Below are positions 5,801 to 6,095 of a DNA stretch of 6,095 nucleotides, in pieces; positions within the stretch are counted from its first letter, which is position 1, and every line of letters begins with the position of its first letter. Location: NCBI GenBank assembly GCA_948949055.1, contig CARBWQ010000056.1:1-6095 (forward strand). Direction: 5' to 3'. Under the pieces are notes generated by a model. That model saw only the letters and a list, made by a program, of their open reading frames with translations. It had not been told where the DNA came from and ran no database searches. Both the position numbers and the translations under genes were made by a program. This DNA comes from an uncultured Eubacteriales bacterium. Its GTDB lineage: Bacteria > Bacillota > Clostridia > Christensenellales > UBA1242.

Positions 5801-6095
5801 TAATCTTGTAATGCTTCATCAAATACTTCAACTTCTTGCGATGCTGTAAATGAGCCTTTACCAGTTGCTGTGAGAGAAATCTCTCTAATCTTTCTTGCGT
5901 AAGTTGCAAAGATTTCTACAATTCCATCTTCTCCAGCCCTTTCAAGAGCATCTTTAATAGCACTTGAAATTACATAATCGGTATTTGGAAGAGTTGAAAT
6001 AACATTATCACCAATCTTCCAGCCAACAAATTCAAAATTTTCTATAAGTTCTCTTTGTGAGAGCTTAATTGCAGTGCCAAAGTCAACACCCTGTT
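2821..6095 (-). CDS. Large repeat-containing surface protein, C-terminal part (start outside window)
   Basis: The frame stays open from the right edge to the TAA at 2821-2823, giving 1090 visible residues; the true start is beyond the window. The ATG at 5791-5793 is internal: the 100 codons before it continue the same repeat-like sequence and no ribosome binding site precedes it. The protein is Ser/Thr/Asn/Tyr/Gly-rich with very few Cys, typical of extracellular stalks. It contains several units of a beta-type repeat with the pattern GDx(hydrophobic)...GYxF, as in divergent InlB B-repeats (encoded at about 5695-5745, 4321-4371, 4063-4116, 3775-3825 and 3451-3501). A Listeria-Bacteroides-type repeat (about 4516-4827) ends in LYAGW. 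Near the C-terminus GNGTDADPYIIKS, then WEPIGT, PFSG and GGLF (about 2974-3270) resemble the segment that goes with GLUG-type adhesion domains. A 26-residue hydrophobic helix (2863-2940) and KRRKKK form a membrane anchor; no LPxTG is present. Role inferred: adhesion or surface binding; ligand unknown. Confidence 0.8.
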   Translation of the reverse strand, partial: QGVDFGTAIKLSQRELIENFEFVGWKIGDNVISTLPNTDYVISSAIKDALERAGEDGIVEIFATYARKIREISLTATGKGSFTASQEVEVFDEALQDYKQMVISTDVNGSTSFNFYLGEDLTITIKPNNGYELSYILIDGERVSQSDLADKYHFDGTNIIIPLDLYNPIRNVEVVFKASQIKVSVQAGTIINYIDNLGTEAGGHIYVTDAQGNRIEDGDRLLDFQGKYIPGANYRFVSYTDETLYFEVEANSGFTASIIGSLGMTIGTQVINGKTLYVVTGALDGSQVTVLFTAKENNVRIIFSNEGEEIKSVHGGVISVDTSSALVSASPNRGDNIKASIVTGASLSMEINALISYSLVTDENGLLKYDIIYDNDESYSNVKVEKVEDRDPMMTGFNNSSAISISQVNTSATIIIYVQPREYNIKFVVDEFNSVVMSEKIRYGEEWSLDSLTASEKAIVFASRKDYTFTGYYTSTNSYGTQYIDRYGEITQNWQHSGYTFDGTSYQKDYNYDPSTDTFTLYAGWVYNKASIRMEVNPISIIEGENYSIYSFSSNLASYKPWISQDDLYYAELAVGSTVNFVAPEIEGYIFSGFTLQFENGQIIDRGKTFDLKLEMGDYIIRANYNPTITINIANANNDKADGGTSFARQDGGTISGSFDTNKLISLVAVPAKGYNFLYWIDNNSGEKLFGERGTNGEFVYTYSDYVDHSLNLTAVFEGKTIEVNFDGRELNQTHSIKGVTVNGVEVDYSAPFNANVGDTLVVRVVKSRGYGFNNSLFESIYDSEGGCYVFSYTFAEKDLVVVNDSSYRLEITIPVTREDITFKFNVSMSKPIDSSEVGRSGSLYVVSGNKDTLLYNGSTRTIKYGDTIIIKTVANTNYKFEKAYFIINDTIFDVSDYVQNGQIQINKDLMDKYFDYQVTLNVYFTRLIWIDEDSRASELSGNGTDADPYIIKSARDMALVAYLVNNGLENGEGIKYSSCSYKVTNNINFEGRYWEPIGTKENPFSGKMDIGKYHLKNITLYKSYSSPRPSHGGLFWHISKDAKIIVNNKTITIVIIIISILIFLIILIIILILLLLKRRKKKMEELANQ
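2863..2940 (-). other. C-terminal transmembrane anchor of the surface protein
   Basis: 26 consecutive, almost entirely Ile/Leu/Val residues, followed by KRRKKK and a short tail ending ELANQ. By the positive-inside rule the tail is cytoplasmic and the repeats lie outside. No LPxTG-like sorting motif is found upstream of it. Confidence 0.85.
3943..4218 (-). other. Divergent InlB-like B-repeat within the surface protein
   Basis: The encoded segment runs from NPTITINIA through GGTISGSFD, VAVPAKGYNFLYW and LNLTAVFEG. This is the order GG-T-h-S, then V-A-x-P-x-x-G-Y-x-F-x-x-W, then L-T-A-x-F, which matches divergent InlB B-repeat domains. It is the clearest unit of that type in the visible part. 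Confidence 0.65.
4516..4827 (-). other. Listeria-Bacteroides-type repeat within the surface protein
   Basis: This segment begins YNIKFVVDEFN, has TFTGYYTS followed by GTQYID, and closes with FTLYAGWV. That order (strand, F-x-G-[WY]-y-t, G-t-x-y, t-L-Y-A-x-W) is the usual signature of PF09479-like repeats found in InlB-type and gut bacterial surface proteins. The insert between the GYYT and YAGW parts is longer than in minimal units. Confidence 0.6.

Overview
The window is AT-rich, with strong AGGAG-type ribosome binding sites, TTGACT/TATTCT-type promoters and U-tailed hairpin terminators. TGG codes for Trp and all four genes read with standard stops. This points to a low-GC member of the Firmicutes. 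The large C-terminally membrane-anchored adhesin-like protein built of InlB/Listeria-Bacteroides-type repeats suggests an uncultured gut clostridium or relative; that placement is inference.

Layout: (1) Positions 1-272 hold no gene but are full of inverted repeats. At 131-214 four stems fit into one compact branched fold, and the arm motif AATTAGGAA is matched by an inverted copy on each side. A run of nine C lies at 223-231. (2) A minus-strand phosphoribosyltransferase of the adenine-PRT type (304-876) has its own promoter and a probable terminator. (3) The divergent intergenic region 877-1010 carries one promoter in each direction. (4) A plus-strand two-gene operon encodes a cytoplasmic HExxH protein, a putative zinc metallopeptidase (1011-2030), and a polytopic PAP2-superfamily membrane protein (2048-2779). 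(5) A hairpin with T-runs on both sides (2784-2818) serves as terminator for the convergent genes. (6) From 2821 to the right edge the minus strand encodes the C-terminal 1090 residues of a very large surface protein whose start lies outside the window.

No functional link between the three transcription units is visible. The phosphoribosyltransferase is a nucleobase-salvage type enzyme. The metallopeptidase/PAP2 pair is the least explained part. The surface protein is an extracellular repeat stalk with a distal domain beyond the window. I do not see a clear new defence or mobile system. The items most worth a second look are the branched repeat at the left edge and the HExxH/PAP2 pair.
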